From the NCBI GenBank assembly GCA_044223975.1, contig JBGALI010000029.1, forward strand, positions 1-43,329: a stretch of 43,329 bases of DNA. The letters are read 5' to 3'. This document shows, piece after piece, positions 1 through 7,983 of this stretch (position 1 is its first letter; every line of letters begins with the position of its first letter). Source of the DNA: CAZCPB01 sp044223975. Lineage in GTDB: Bacteria; Planctomycetota; Phycisphaerae; Phycisphaerales; UBA1924. The notes beneath the pieces were generated by a model. The model was not told the origin of the DNA. It saw nothing but the letters and a program-made list of their open reading frames with translations, and made no database searches. The translations under genes were made by a program, and so were the position numbers.

Positions 1-46
1 TCCCTCCCAAGGGCGTCCCCCCGCCCTTCTCGAGGGAGAAGCGAGG

Positions 47-991
47 ATGAAGTCCCGGTCCAAGTCCTCATCAAGGGTCAGCCCCGCGGCCAGCGCGCCC
101 AAGGCCCCAAAGCTCAAGAAGGGCCACTACTCCGACGGCCACCCCCTCGATGACCTGCACTACCTCGAGTGCAAGATCATCCTTGACGGCAAGCGCTTCA
201 CCTCCCTCGAAAGCTTCGAGGAGTTCGCCCATCTCGTGAAGCGCGCCGCCGAAGCCGCGGATGTCGATTTCTCGCGCAAGGGCTTCAAGCACGGACGCCC
301 CCAGATCCGCGAGGTCCTCTTCCTCGACACCGCCGACTTCCGTCTTTACAACAACGCCTTCATCCTCCGCCGGCGCATGAACTACGTCGACGGCTTTGCC
401 GTGGGCGACCCTGAGATCGTCTTCAAGTACCGCCACCCCGACCTGCAGACCGCGGCAGACATGGACGTCCGCCCGCGCATCTCCAAGGACTACCGCATCA
501 AGTTCAAGGCCGAGGCCCTCCCCCTCAAGGACCGCATCGGCGGCTACCGCCTCCTCTACTCCCACAACGCCGAGTTCCCCATGAGCGCCATGGACGAGAA
601 CGACCCGCTGGGGATCAAGAACCTCGTCCACCTCCTCCCCGCGCTCCAGAAGCTCTCCCTTGGAAAGAAGGAGAGAATCTCCCTGGTCAATCACACCGCC
701 GTCGAAGAAGTCCTCCTCGACATCGGCATGCTCGACTTCGGCAAGGGCGTCTCGGCGAAATCCAACGTCGCCGTCTGGCGCACCCGCGGCAACCAGCAGC
801 AGCTCGTCGGCGAGTTCGCCTTCCAGTGCAAGCTCGAACGCCGCAACGACCTCCACGCCGTCGCCCGCCTCCGCGCCGAGCAGTTCTTCATCTCCCTCCA
901 GAACATCGCCGAGCAATGGCTCGCCCTCGGCACCACCAAGACCGGCACGGTCTACCGCTTGAAGGGCAACCCGCCCAGGTCCCACGAATGA
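47..991 (+). CDS. CYTH-like domain protein, first gene of a three-gene operon
   Basis: The protein is 314 residues. After a basic, low-complexity N-terminus (residues 1-30) comes a region resembling the CYTH / triphosphate-tunnel fold. It has an early acidic-x-K strand (LECKIIL), then FLDTADFRLYNNAFILRRR, which matches the 'YFDTxDxxLxxxGxxLRRR' strand pair of CYTH proteins, then a lysine/arginine strand (EIVFKYRHP). CYTH proteins bind triphosphates or polyphosphate with charged residues inside a beta barrel. Function here is inferred from this similarity only, and no substrate can be assigned. The ATG follows the purine-rich sequence GAGAAGCGAGG. The stop overlaps the next start as ATGA, so the gene is probably translationally coupled to the two membrane proteins downstream. 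No signal peptide is seen, so it is likely cytoplasmic. Confidence 0.6.
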   Translation: MKSRSKSSSRVSPAASAPKAPKLKKGHYSDGHPLDDLHYLECKIILDGKRFTSLESFEEFAHLVKRAAEAADVDFSRKGFKHGRPQIREVLFLDTADFRLYNNAFILRRRMNYVDGFAVGDPEIVFKYRHPDLQTAADMDVRPRISKDYRIKFKAEALPLKDRIGGYRLLYSHNAEFPMSAMDENDPLGIKNLVHLLPALQKLSLGKKERISLVNHTAVEEVLLDIGMLDFGKGVSAKSNVAVWRTRGNQQQLVGEFAFQCKLERRNDLHAVARLRAEQFFISLQNIAEQWLALGTTKTGTVYRLKGNPPRSHE

Positions 992-1503
992 TCCTCGCCA
1001 TGAGCGACGTCGACATCTCCTACGTCATCCGCTTCGAAGAAGTGGCCTGGGGCATCGCTCTCATCGCCGTCACCATGGTCATCCACGCCTTCGGCATGAC
1101 CGGCACGCTCCTGGTCTGCGCCTTCATGCGCCAGTGGAGCGAGGGCTCGCGCCCCTTCCTCCGCGGCATCGCCGTCCTCATCCTCGCCAGCTGGATGATC
1201 ATCGTCGTCCACCTGCTCGAGGTCTTCGTCTGGTCGGCGTTCCTGCACTGGAAGGGCGCGATCTCGCAGGCCGGCCGCGGCGTGTACTTCTACTTCTCCC
1301 TCAACGAGTACACCACCGTCGGCAGCAACTTCAACCTCGACCAGCGCTGGCGTCTGCTCGAAGGAATGCTCGCCACCGCCGGCCTTCTCTCCTTCGCCTG
1401 GTCCACCGGCGTCCTCCTCACCCTCGCCCAGGCATTCCAGGACCGCCAGGTGGAGCGCCTCCTCAGCCTCCGCAAGCGCCACGCGCCCAACAAGAAATCA
1501 TGA
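988..1503 (+). CDS. Two-helix ion-channel-like membrane protein with an atypical pore motif
   Basis: The protein is 171 residues from the ATG that overlaps the upstream stop as ATGA. The open frame extends further upstream, but those residues are a shadow of the first gene. Hydrophobic segments lie near residues 15-45 and 58-80, followed by a re-entrant-like stretch (FYFSLNEYTTVGSNFNL) and a further hydrophobic helix (GMLATAGLLSFAWSTGVLLTL). This layout and the WRLLEG...GLLSFAWST tail match the bacterial two-TM ion channel family (Ion_trans_2). The canonical potassium filter TTVGYGD is replaced by TTVGSNF. The family assignment is fairly secure. Potassium selectivity cannot be assumed with this filter. 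It is coupled on both sides by 4-nt overlaps. Confidence 0.65.
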   Translation: MILAMSDVDISYVIRFEEVAWGIALIAVTMVIHAFGMTGTLLVCAFMRQWSEGSRPFLRGIAVLILASWMIIVVHLLEVFVWSAFLHWKGAISQAGRGVYFYFSLNEYTTVGSNFNLDQRWRLLEGMLATAGLLSFAWSTGVLLTLAQAFQDRQVERLLSLRKRHAPNKKS

Positions 1504-2054
1504 CCGGCGCGCGCCCAACCCTCCTCGCGCGCGTCGAGCGGCTCATCCGCGGCGACTGGGCCGGCGTCCACTTCGCCGCCAACGTCTTCATCGCCACCAT
1601 CATCCTCTGGCTCACCCTCAAGGCCCTCGGCGGCCTGAACCCGATCTGGGCCATCAGCTCCATGATCGCCGCCAGCGACCCGCAGGTCCGCGAGGCCCTG
1701 AAAACCCTCCGCGGCAGGATGATCAACGCCGTCCTCGGCTGCGCCGTCGGCCTCGCGTTCCTCTACCTCGGCCACGGCGAAATCAAGCTCCCCCTCGCGC
1801 TCGCCACGACCGTCCTGCTCTCAACCTACGTCGTCCGCGTCCCCACCATGTGGCGCCAGGCCCCGATCACCGCCGCGATCGTCCTCGCCGCCGAATGGGA
1901 AAAGCACTCGCAGTTCGACGCCATGCAGATCGGCCTGCGGAGAGTGGGGGAGGTCCTGCTCGGCTGCCTCATCGGCGTCGCCGTCTCGTGGCTCATGTCC
2001 AAGCTCTGGCCGCTCCCCGAAAAGCCAGCGCCGGCCGCGGTTCCCAAGCCCTGA
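1500..2054 (+). CDS. FUSC / aromatic-acid-exporter-like membrane protein
   Basis: The protein is 184 residues and starts at an ATGA overlap with the channel-like gene. It has about five hydrophobic segments. The region LNPIWAISSMIAASDPQVREALKTL followed by RGRMINAVLGCAVG resembles the FUSC (fusaric acid resistance / ArAE) signature, in which a W-A segment precedes a turn and the R-x-x-G-T/A-xx-G helix. It ends in a short proline/alanine-rich cytoplasmic tail. It is much shorter than full FUSC exporters (over 300 residues) and corresponds to a single membrane half, so it may work as an oligomer. The coupling to a CYTH-like protein and a channel-like protein suggests one membrane complex, but the transported substance is unknown. 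Confidence 0.6.
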   Translation: MTGARPTLLARVERLIRGDWAGVHFAANVFIATIILWLTLKALGGLNPIWAISSMIAASDPQVREALKTLRGRMINAVLGCAVGLAFLYLGHGEIKLPLALATTVLLSTYVVRVPTMWRQAPITAAIVLAAEWEKHSQFDAMQIGLRRVGEVLLGCLIGVAVSWLMSKLWPLPEKPAPAAVPKP

Positions 2055-2390
2055 CGACGCGCCCCGGCCCTGACTGACCTCGAATTAAATATAATATGAG
2101 TTTCATGGCCGGCTCTTCATGAAGCTCGGCACCCCCGCCAGGCCTCCCAAACGCTCCTGGCGGCTCCGCGCCGTGAAAAACCCGTCAGCCACTGCACTCG
2201 GCCCCGGTCCGAACGTATATCAGTTGGATCGAGGCGGCTCGCCCTGCCGCAAGGCATTCGCAGGGAACGGCGGGCCCCCACTGGACCCGGGGGCACGGAT
2301 CCGCTGTGACCTGTCGAACAAGGGCCGCGCGGGTGCGGCTGGCCGCGCCCGCGTGCGCCCGATTTGCGCGACGGCCCGCCTCTGTTCCGG
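2055..2390. other. Intergenic gap with a TATAAT box and a hairpin, no recognised gene
   Basis: The gap lies between convergent genes. It holds an AT-rich spot with a perfect TATAAT at 2090-2095, unusual in this GC-rich DNA but without a good -35 box. About 40 bases downstream is an 8-bp-stem hairpin (arms 2135-2142 and 2156-2163). An open frame at 2119-2463 has poor amino-acid composition and overlaps the next gene, so I do not call it. A small RNA transcribed rightwards from about 2102 is possible but unproven. Confidence 0.3.
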
Positions 2391-3551
2391 TCATGCCGCG
2401 ACGACGTCACGTGCCAGCCCACACTCCGGGCACACCCCGCCCTTGATCCCAAGGAGCGAATAATCGCATTTGGCGCACCGCGGCTCAACGACCTTGATCT
2501 GCAGTCCAAGCCCGCACGCCGCGCACGCCGACGAACCCACCGCCGCCGCCCGCTTGGCCCCGCAGTGCGGGCAGACGACCTGCACCGCCGCGATCTCCGA
2601 CACGTTCGCGCTGGTCCCCGGCGTGCGCCGGTTCAGGCGGTAGAGGATGAGCAGCCCGACCGTCGAGCACGCCGCGACGATCCCGCCGGCGCCGGTCACG
2701 CGCACCAGCGGGTCGGGCGCCGCCTGATCAAAGCCGGCGGAGAGGTACGACATCGCCGTCAGGCATGCGCCCGTCGCCGCCAGGGACCCGATCGCGATCA
2801 GCTTAGCCCACACCCCGGCATCCCCCAGCGCCAGGCGCACCGCCGCGTTCGCGTACCCGGTCACCGCCGCGACGGTCATGACGGCGATGAACAGCGTCGG
2901 GTCCTTGGAATCGACCACCCAGATCCCCAGCAACGCCATGACCAGCGCCGCCAGGGACGCCAGCACGCCGAGCCAGCGCCACGCGCGGTCGCGCGGCCCG
3001 GCGCCGATCAGCGCCAGCACCGCCGGCGCGCTCGTCGCGAGCACCCAGAGGCCGGACATGCCCAGTTTCTCTGCCATGTTGCTCGTCTGAAACAGGCCGA
3101 CGCCCGACCAGATCGATCCGAACAGGAGCGCCGCGGCAAGGCCGTTGGCGCCGAGCCCGACGCGCGCCGCCAGCGCGCCGATGCCGCCGCGTGTCCGGTC
3201 CAGCAGCATCGAGGCGATCAGGCCGCCGACGGCCAGCACCAGCGCGGTCATGGCCAGCCGGAAGGAGATCTCCCCGCCGCGGTAGACGATTTCAATCCAG
3301 ATCGCCGACGCGCCGACGATGTACGCCGCGACCAGCGACCCCAGGCCGATCAGGCCTCCCGAACGCTTTTTCTCGTCGTCGAGCTTCCGCGACACGGGCA
3401 TGGCCAGGCCGCACACGACGGCGGTGAGCACCGCGGTGCCCGCCACGCGGCCCATGACCTCGGTCGAGATGAAGACCGCCAGCACGCCCGCCGCCGCGGC
3501 GAGCGCAAGCGTGCCGAGCATGATCCGAAGGAGCCTTCGCTGCATGTCCAT
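2391..3551 (-). CDS. Multi-pass membrane protein with C-terminal zinc ribbons
   Basis: The protein is 386 residues from the ATG at 3551. The longer frame needs a TTG start, and the ATG has a G-rich sequence upstream. About ten hydrophobic segments fill residues 5-300. The tail carries two Cys pairs in CPHCG...CAACG arrangement and then CAKCDYSLLGIKGGVCPECG. The second unit is the zinc-ribbon type seen at the end of many otherwise unrelated planctomycete membrane proteins, including the one at 8421-8909. The membrane domain is not recognised. The tail probably sits in the cytoplasm and binds zinc. It lies 63 bp downstream of sixA on the same strand, so the two may be cotranscribed. Confidence 0.75.
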   Translation of the reverse strand: MDMQRRLLRIMLGTLALAAAAGVLAVFISTEVMGRVAGTAVLTAVVCGLAMPVSRKLDDEKKRSGGLIGLGSLVAAYIVGASAIWIEIVYRGGEISFRLAMTALVLAVGGLIASMLLDRTRGGIGALAARVGLGANGLAAALLFGSIWSGVGLFQTSNMAEKLGMSGLWVLATSAPAVLALIGAGPRDRAWRWLGVLASLAALVMALLGIWVVDSKDPTLFIAVMTVAAVTGYANAAVRLALGDAGVWAKLIAIGSLAATGACLTAMSYLSAGFDQAAPDPLVRVTGAGGIVAACSTVGLLILYRLNRRTPGTSANVSEIAAVQVVCPHCGAKRAAAVGSSACAACGLGLQIKVVEPRCAKCDYSLLGIKGGVCPECGLARDVVAA

Positions 3552-3614
3552 GGGTGAGCCCCCGCCGAAAGAGAGTGATCCGGGCGCGCCGAGTTTACGC
3601 GGCAAGGGCGTGGT

Positions 3615-4091
3615 TCACACGTCGGCGCGGAAGCGGCCGACCTCGCGGCCGCGCGGCGCGCGACGCGTGCCCACGACGTCGAGCGCGACGAGTTGACCCT
3701 TCTTGAGCTCGGCCGTGCCGCCCAGCGCGCCGACCAGGTCTTCCAGCGTGGGGTTGTGGCCGACCAGGACGCACGCCTCTTCGCTCGCGTCGAGCAGGTC
3801 GCCCACCAGGTCGAGCGCATCGTCCTCGCCGCAGTCAAGGCCGAGGCGCGGCTCGAACTCGACGGTGAGCCTGAGCGCGGCGCCCACCGGCTCGGCCGTC
3901 TCGCGCGCCCGCGCGGCGGGGCTCGAGAGGATCTTCTCGGGGCGGATGTCGGCGGGGATGGACCGGCCGCGGAAAAGGTCTGCCGCGGCCTTGGCCTGGG
4001 CGTGCCCGCGCTTGGTGAGCCGGCGGTCGGCATCCTTCAGCCCCGGGCGCTTGTCCTCGGCCTCGGCATGTCGGAGCACGTACAGGCGCAT
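3615..4091 (-). CDS. sixA: SixA-type phosphohistidine phosphatase
   Basis: The protein is 158 residues from the ATG at 4091. An upstream in-frame start would add about 20 residues that do not resemble the family. It opens with MRLYVLRHAEAE, whose RHAEA is the catalytic RHG/RHA motif of histidine phosphatases. The later motifs are SSPAARARETA and the second histidine in VLVGHNPTLEDLV. SixA enzymes remove phosphate from phosphohistidine in HPt domains or the nitrogen-PTS. The length is normal for the short cytoplasmic SixA branch. No phosphorelay gene lies beside it, so its partner cannot be told from context. Confidence 0.85.
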   Translation of the reverse strand: MRLYVLRHAEAEDKRPGLKDADRRLTKRGHAQAKAAADLFRGRSIPADIRPEKILSSPAARARETAEPVGAALRLTVEFEPRLGLDCGEDDALDLVGDLLDASEEACVLVGHNPTLEDLVGALGGTAELKKGQLVALDVVGTRRAPRGREVGRFRADV

Positions 4092-4146
4092 CGTGCCGGC
4101 ATTGTTGCACGCCCGCGGCGCCGAGAAGCGAGCGGCCCATGAAAGC

Positions 4147-4177
4147 GACAACGCCGGCCGTTGAGGCCGGCGTTGTC
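4147..4177 (-). terminator. Perfect 13-bp hairpin after the PEP-CTERM gene
   Basis: Arms 4147-4159 and 4165-4177 are perfect complements around a 5-nt loop. Read on the minus strand it lies 39 bp past the stop of the PEP-CTERM gene and is followed by a short T run (GCTTTC). It probably ends that transcript and may also shield sixA, whose start is about 55 bp further on. Confidence 0.6.
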
Positions 4178-4216
4178 ACGTGGTGTGGCGGAAAGACAGT
4201 GTCGAATGAGCCCGGT

Positions 4217-4954
4217 TCAGCGGCGACGGCGGGCCATGCCCAGCAGGCCGAGCGTGCCGAGCACGATGGTGCCGGGAGCGGGGGCGGTGACGAAGACGCT
4301 GGTGGCGCTGGCCGAGTCGAAGGCCGAGACGGTGAAGTCAAACTCGGACTGCATGTTCGAGGTGTTGCCGACGGGCGTGTAGCCGGGGCCACCGGGGGAC
4401 GCTTCCGCCGAGATGTTGGAGGAGAATGAACCGGTGGACTGGTTGTTCACCAGGGCGGCGAACTGGACGCCCGAGGCGACGCCCCCGTTGAGCATGGCGC
4501 GGTAGGCCTTCGAACCCGCGTAGTTGCCGCTGAACGAGGCGCCGTCGCCGTTGTTGTCGGTGATGGTGATCGCGGCGCTGGCGCGGGCGACGGCGTTGAA
4601 CTGCGCAAAGGAGAGCAGCGCGCTGGTCACGATGAAGTGCGTGGAGCTGGCGCCGGCGGTGACGACCAGGCCCATCTGCACGACGGGATCGGCGACGTAA
4701 TTCACCTCGAGGCCCTCGAGCCGGCCGACGAGCGTGCCGTTGCCGGCCCGCAGGTCGATGGGCCCTGAGATTTTCCAGCCGGCCTCGCCGTTGAGCCAGG
4801 AGGCCCCGACGGACGAGATCGACCAGAGAGCGGTGGTGCCGTCCGCCGTGGTGGCGCTGATGTGCACCGCGTCGCCGACGATTCCAGCGCTCGCGGACGA
4901 CGCGATGGCCGCCGCGCCCACGAGCGCGATGATCCCCAATCTTCCCTGAACCAT
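4217..4954 (-). CDS. PEP-CTERM-type exported protein
   Basis: The protein is 245 residues from the ATG at 4954, which has a clear ribosome site (AAGGAGAT) about 5 nt upstream. Residues 1-23 are a signal peptide (hydrophobic GIIALVGAAAIASS, cleavage near ASA-G). The body is beta-rich and low in charge, with an Asp/Asn-rich turn (TDNNGDG). The C-terminus is APAPGTIVLGTLGLLGMARRRR: a PAP variant of the PEP motif, a hydrophobic helix and an arginine cluster, as in proteins sorted by exosortase. Export followed by exosortase-dependent processing is inferred from this tail. The specific role is unknown. A perfect hairpin follows the gene. Confidence 0.85.
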   Translation of the reverse strand: MVQGRLGIIALVGAAAIASSASAGIVGDAVHISATTADGTTALWSISSVGASWLNGEAGWKISGPIDLRAGNGTLVGRLEGLEVNYVADPVVQMGLVVTAGASSTHFIVTSALLSFAQFNAVARASAAITITDNNGDGASFSGNYAGSKAYRAMLNGGVASGVQFAALVNNQSTGSFSSNISAEASPGGPGYTPVGNTSNMQSEFDFTVSAFDSASATSVFVTAPAPGTIVLGTLGLLGMARRRR

Positions 4955-5183
4955 GTCACATCTCCTTCGCCCCCCGGAACCACTTTGGGCGTCCGCGCCG
5001 AAACAGCCCCGGCGCGGCGGACGTTGGAAACATGCCCCAGAATTTCGCGGGTGCCAGCAAAGCGCGCGGGTTATCTGACGCGCTGCGGGCAAAGACTACG
5101 AACGGTGCCCGACCATGCCGGCACTGTCGGCGCAGGCCGATCGATCGGTTGCTCGGCACTGGAGCGAGAACCGGGTGCGGCGG

Positions 5184-5930
5184 TTACTTGAGCTCGACGT
5201 TCCAGTACGCGTGGTCGAGGAAGGCCTTCCACGACGAGTACTTTTCGTTGGCCAGGCGCAGTGTGATGAGGGGGTTGCGGCGCGGGCGCTCGGGCTTGCG
5301 GATCAGCGCGATGTGGGCCTGGTCGGGGGTGCGGCCGCCCTTCCTGGCGTTGCAGCGGATGCAGGCGCAGACGAGATTCTCCCACGACTCGCCGCCGCCC
5401 TGGGCGCGAGGCTTGACGTGATCGATCGAGAGGTCGGCGGTCGGGAATATCTTGCCGCAGTACTGGCACTGGTTGCGGTCGCGGGCAAAGAGGTTGCGGC
5501 GGTTGAGCTTCACCGACTGGTCGGGGAGGCGGTCGTAGCCCAGCAGGCGGATGACGCGCGGCACGGCGATCTCGAGGCGCGGCGTCTTGACCCAGTCGTG
5601 GCGATCGCGCTGGAACTGCTTCTGGAGCTGGCCGATCTCCGCCCAGGTGGCAAAGTCGTAGTTGACGAAGTGCTGACCCTCGTCACGCTGCTCGACGTGG
5701 ATGATCTCGGCGGCGTTGTTGAGGATGAGGCAGAAGGCGCGGCGCGCGGAGATGACGCGCATCGCGACAAAGAGCTTGTTGAGCACCAGGACCTTGGCGT
5801 TGAGGCCCTCGCCCCCTCCGACGGTGCTTGCGCCGGCCATCGCGAACGCGGCGGCCGGCGTCAGACTGTGCTCGACAGCGGCGTCATCGGACGCTTTGGT
5901 GGGCGCGGGATGTGACTCGCGGCGCTTCAC
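5184..5930 (-). CDS. HNH endonuclease family protein
   Basis: The protein is 248 residues from a GTG at 5930, chosen because GAGGA lies about 7 nt upstream. A GTG at 5972 or an ATG at 5840 is also possible. The N-terminal part contains VLVLNKLFVAMRVISARRAF, the conserved lead-in of a common HNH family. The nuclease core follows: CQYCG (Cys155, Cys158), SIDHVKPR (Asp170-His171), SWENLV (Asn185) and CIRCNARKG (Cys190, Cys193, Asn194). These give a zinc-stabilised beta-beta-alpha metal site with all key residues present. Proteins of this type are widespread single-copy chromosomal genes and are not necessarily mobile. The natural target is unknown. Confidence 0.85.
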   Translation of the reverse strand: MKRRESHPAPTKASDDAAVEHSLTPAAAFAMAGASTVGGGEGLNAKVLVLNKLFVAMRVISARRAFCLILNNAAEIIHVEQRDEGQHFVNYDFATWAEIGQLQKQFQRDRHDWVKTPRLEIAVPRVIRLLGYDRLPDQSVKLNRRNLFARDRNQCQYCGKIFPTADLSIDHVKPRAQGGGESWENLVCACIRCNARKGGRTPDQAHIALIRKPERPRRNPLITLRLANEKYSSWKAFLDHAYWNVELK

Positions 5931-6022
5931 GGAACGGTCCTCGGCGGGTGCAGAGATCCCTGGTCCCGCCACTGATTGTCACTTGTACTGTAGATCGCCC
6001 GGCGGATCAACGTCGTTGAGGG

Positions 6023-6123
6023 GGGAAGGCAACGAGGCACGGAGGCATGAAGGCACGGAGTGAGGCAGAGCACGGACCTTGGTTTTCTCGGCCCTTCGTG
6101 CCAGCGTGCCTCGTTGTCTTCCA
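6023..6123. repeat. 30-bp imperfect inverted repeat just after purH
   Basis: Arms 6023-6052 and 6094-6123 match at 26 of 30 positions by eye, with a 41-nt spacer. The right arm begins 3 bp after the purH stop. The left arm runs on as loosely 8-bp-periodic units (GGCACGGA, GGCATGAA, GGCACGGA). It could terminate purH, or be a dispersed palindromic element that landed there. Confidence 0.65.
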
Positions 6124-6125
6124 CC

Positions 6126-7787
6126 TCAATGCCGGAAATGGCGGAGGCCCGTGGTGAGGCAGGTGACGCCCTTTTCCTGGCAGAGGTCGAAGGTGTCCTG
6201 GTCGCGCTTGCTGCCGCCGGGGTGGACGATGCAGGAGATGCCGGCGCGGACGAGGAGCTTGGGGCCGTCGGGGAAGGGGAAGAAGGCATCGCTGAACGCG
6301 GTGGCGCCCAGGGCGAGCTTGCGAGCCTTGCGGACGGCGATCTTGCACGCGGCGACGCGGTCCATCTGGCCCGCTCCGGCGCCGAACAGTCGCCACGCGC
6401 CCGTGCCGCGCTCGGGAGAGACGCCGCCGATGGCGATAGCGTTGCTCGTGAGCGCACGGCAGACGGCCTCGAGGAACGACGCGAGGTGGATGGTTTCGGG
6501 CGTGGGGCTGGGGCCGGCGCGGTGGGTGTACTCGTCGGGGCGTGCGGCGCGGCGGTCCTGCTCCTGCACGAGCACGCCGCCGGGGATGAACTGGTAGCGC
6601 AGCGCGCCGTCGGTGGTGGGGGTGGTGAGCGGGCCGGTGGCGAGGATGCGGAGGTTGGCCCAGCGCGTGCGCAGCTGGTCGAGCGCGGACGGCGAGAAGC
6701 TGGGAGCGACGACGACCTCGAGGAAGACGTCGTTGCGGCAGAGGCGCGCGGCGGTGGGGCCGTCGAGCTCGGCGCTGACGGCGAGGATGCCGCCGTAGGC
6801 CGCAAGCGGGTCGCCCAGGAACGCTTCGTCGACGGCGTCGGAGACGGTGGACGCGATGGCGGCGCCGCAGGGGTTGGTGTGCTTGACGACGCAGGCGCCG
6901 ACGCACGGGCCGTTGGGACCGGGCGGGAGTTCGGCCAGAGCGCGGACGAGTTCGAGCGCGGCGCTGGCGTCGGCGAGGTTGTTGTAGCTGAGTTCCTTGC
7001 CGTGGAGCTTGCGGGCGCCCACGACGCTGGGCCCGGCGGGGGCGCTGTCGAGCGAGGTGTAGACGGCGGCGGCCTGGTGCGGGTTCTCGCCGTAGCGGAG
7101 GTCTTCGAGCTTGGAGTAGGCGAGGTTGAGGAGACGCGGGAAGCGGCTCTCGCCGGCGTGGCGGAGGCGGGCGCGGAGTTCGGCGGCGATGGCGGCGTCG
7201 TAGCGGGCGGTGAGGCGGAAGGCGCGGGCGGCGAGGCGGCCGCGCAGGGAGAGCGAGGTGAAGCCGCGGGTCTTCTCGAGCTCTTCGAGGACTTTTTCGT
7301 AATCGGCGGCGTGGGTGACGACGCAGACGTGGCCGAAGTTCTTGGCGGCCGAGCGGATCATGGACGGTCCGCCGATGTCGATGTTCTCGATGGCGTCGTC
7401 GAGTGTGGCGCCGGGGCGCGACGCGGCGGACTCGAAGGGGTAGAGGTTGACGACGACCAGGTCGATGGGCGTGATGCCGTGCTCGGCCATGGCGCGTTGG
7501 TGCGCGGGGTTGTCGCGAAGAGCCAGAAGCGCGCCGTGGACCTTGGGGTGCAGGGTCTTGATGCGGCCGTCCATCATCTCGGGGAAGCCGGTGATTTCTT
7601 CGACGGGCGTGACCTTGAGGCCGGCGGCGGTGAGCAGCGCGGCGGTGCCGCCGGTTGAGATGATCTCGATGCCGCGTGCGGCGAGGGCCTTGGCGAAGAG
7701 CTCGATGCCCGACTTGTCGGAAACGGAGATGAGCGCGCGGCGGATGGGGACCAGGTCGGGGGGCGGGGGTGGGGTGGGGGTGGTCAT
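6126..7787 (-). CDS. purH: Bifunctional purine biosynthesis protein PurH
   Basis: The protein is 553 residues from the ATG at 7787. A GTG 33 bp upstream is less likely. It catalyses the last two steps of IMP synthesis. The N-terminal IMP cyclohydrolase domain (about residues 10-200) starts at RRALISVSDKSG and contains STGGTA, GFPEMMDGRIKTLHPK and NLYPFE. The C-terminal AICAR transformylase domain contains the active-site KHTNPCGAA region and ends with ISCIVHPGGSKRDQDTFDLC. Length is slightly above the family norm because of a proline-rich N-terminal tail and one insertion. It stands alone with no other pur gene nearby. Its 3' end is followed by a long inverted repeat, and its start faces hicBA divergently. 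Confidence 0.95.
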   Translation of the reverse strand: MTTPTPPPPPDLVPIRRALISVSDKSGIELFAKALAARGIEIISTGGTAALLTAAGLKVTPVEEITGFPEMMDGRIKTLHPKVHGALLALRDNPAHQRAMAEHGITPIDLVVVNLYPFESAASRPGATLDDAIENIDIGGPSMIRSAAKNFGHVCVVTHAADYEKVLEELEKTRGFTSLSLRGRLAARAFRLTARYDAAIAAELRARLRHAGESRFPRLLNLAYSKLEDLRYGENPHQAAAVYTSLDSAPAGPSVVGARKLHGKELSYNNLADASAALELVRALAELPPGPNGPCVGACVVKHTNPCGAAIASTVSDAVDEAFLGDPLAAYGGILAVSAELDGPTAARLCRNDVFLEVVVAPSFSPSALDQLRTRWANLRILATGPLTTPTTDGALRYQFIPGGVLVQEQDRRAARPDEYTHRAGPSPTPETIHLASFLEAVCRALTSNAIAIGGVSPERGTGAWRLFGAGAGQMDRVAACKIAVRKARKLALGATAFSDAFFPFPDGPKLLVRAGISCIVHPGGSKRDQDTFDLCQEKGVTCLTTGLRHFRH

Positions 7788-7816
7788 GGGAAGAAGAGGA
7801 GGCGGAGGAGGCTTCA

Positions 7817-7842
7817 CCACAGAGACACAGAAGCACGGAGAA
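7817..7842. repeat. Short purine-rich quasi-periodic repeat upstream of purH
   Basis: The sequence CCACAGAGACACAGAAGCACGGAG has a loose 8-bp rhythm of CACAGA/CACGGA units. It resembles the units in the left arm at 6031-6060. It lies in the 196-bp purH-hicB gap, where I see no other gene. Confidence 0.4.
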
Positions 7843-7983
7843 GAGGGGATTGGGGAATGGAGCGGACGATACGGCGGCGCATCGGGCGGATTGTTGCTTC
7901 GACGGTACGCCGGTGAGGGCGCCGAGGCGGCTGAGAGACTTCAACGGCGTTCCTGCTGTTGGCGTGCTCCTATCATAACTGTC

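Noticed and set aside
2119..2463. A 114-codon open frame in the gap after the FUSC-like gene
   Set aside because: Its composition is that of non-coding GC-rich DNA, there is no ribosome site, and it runs into the convergent gene.
5184..5930. HNH gene as a mobile intron or homing endonuclease
   Set aside because: There is no intron, intein or disrupted host gene around it. The family is a common stand-alone chromosomal gene.
6060..7658. Long open frame opposite purH
   Set aside because: The purH frame has unmistakable catalytic motifs over its full length. The opposite frame is low-complexity Gly/Ala/Glu.
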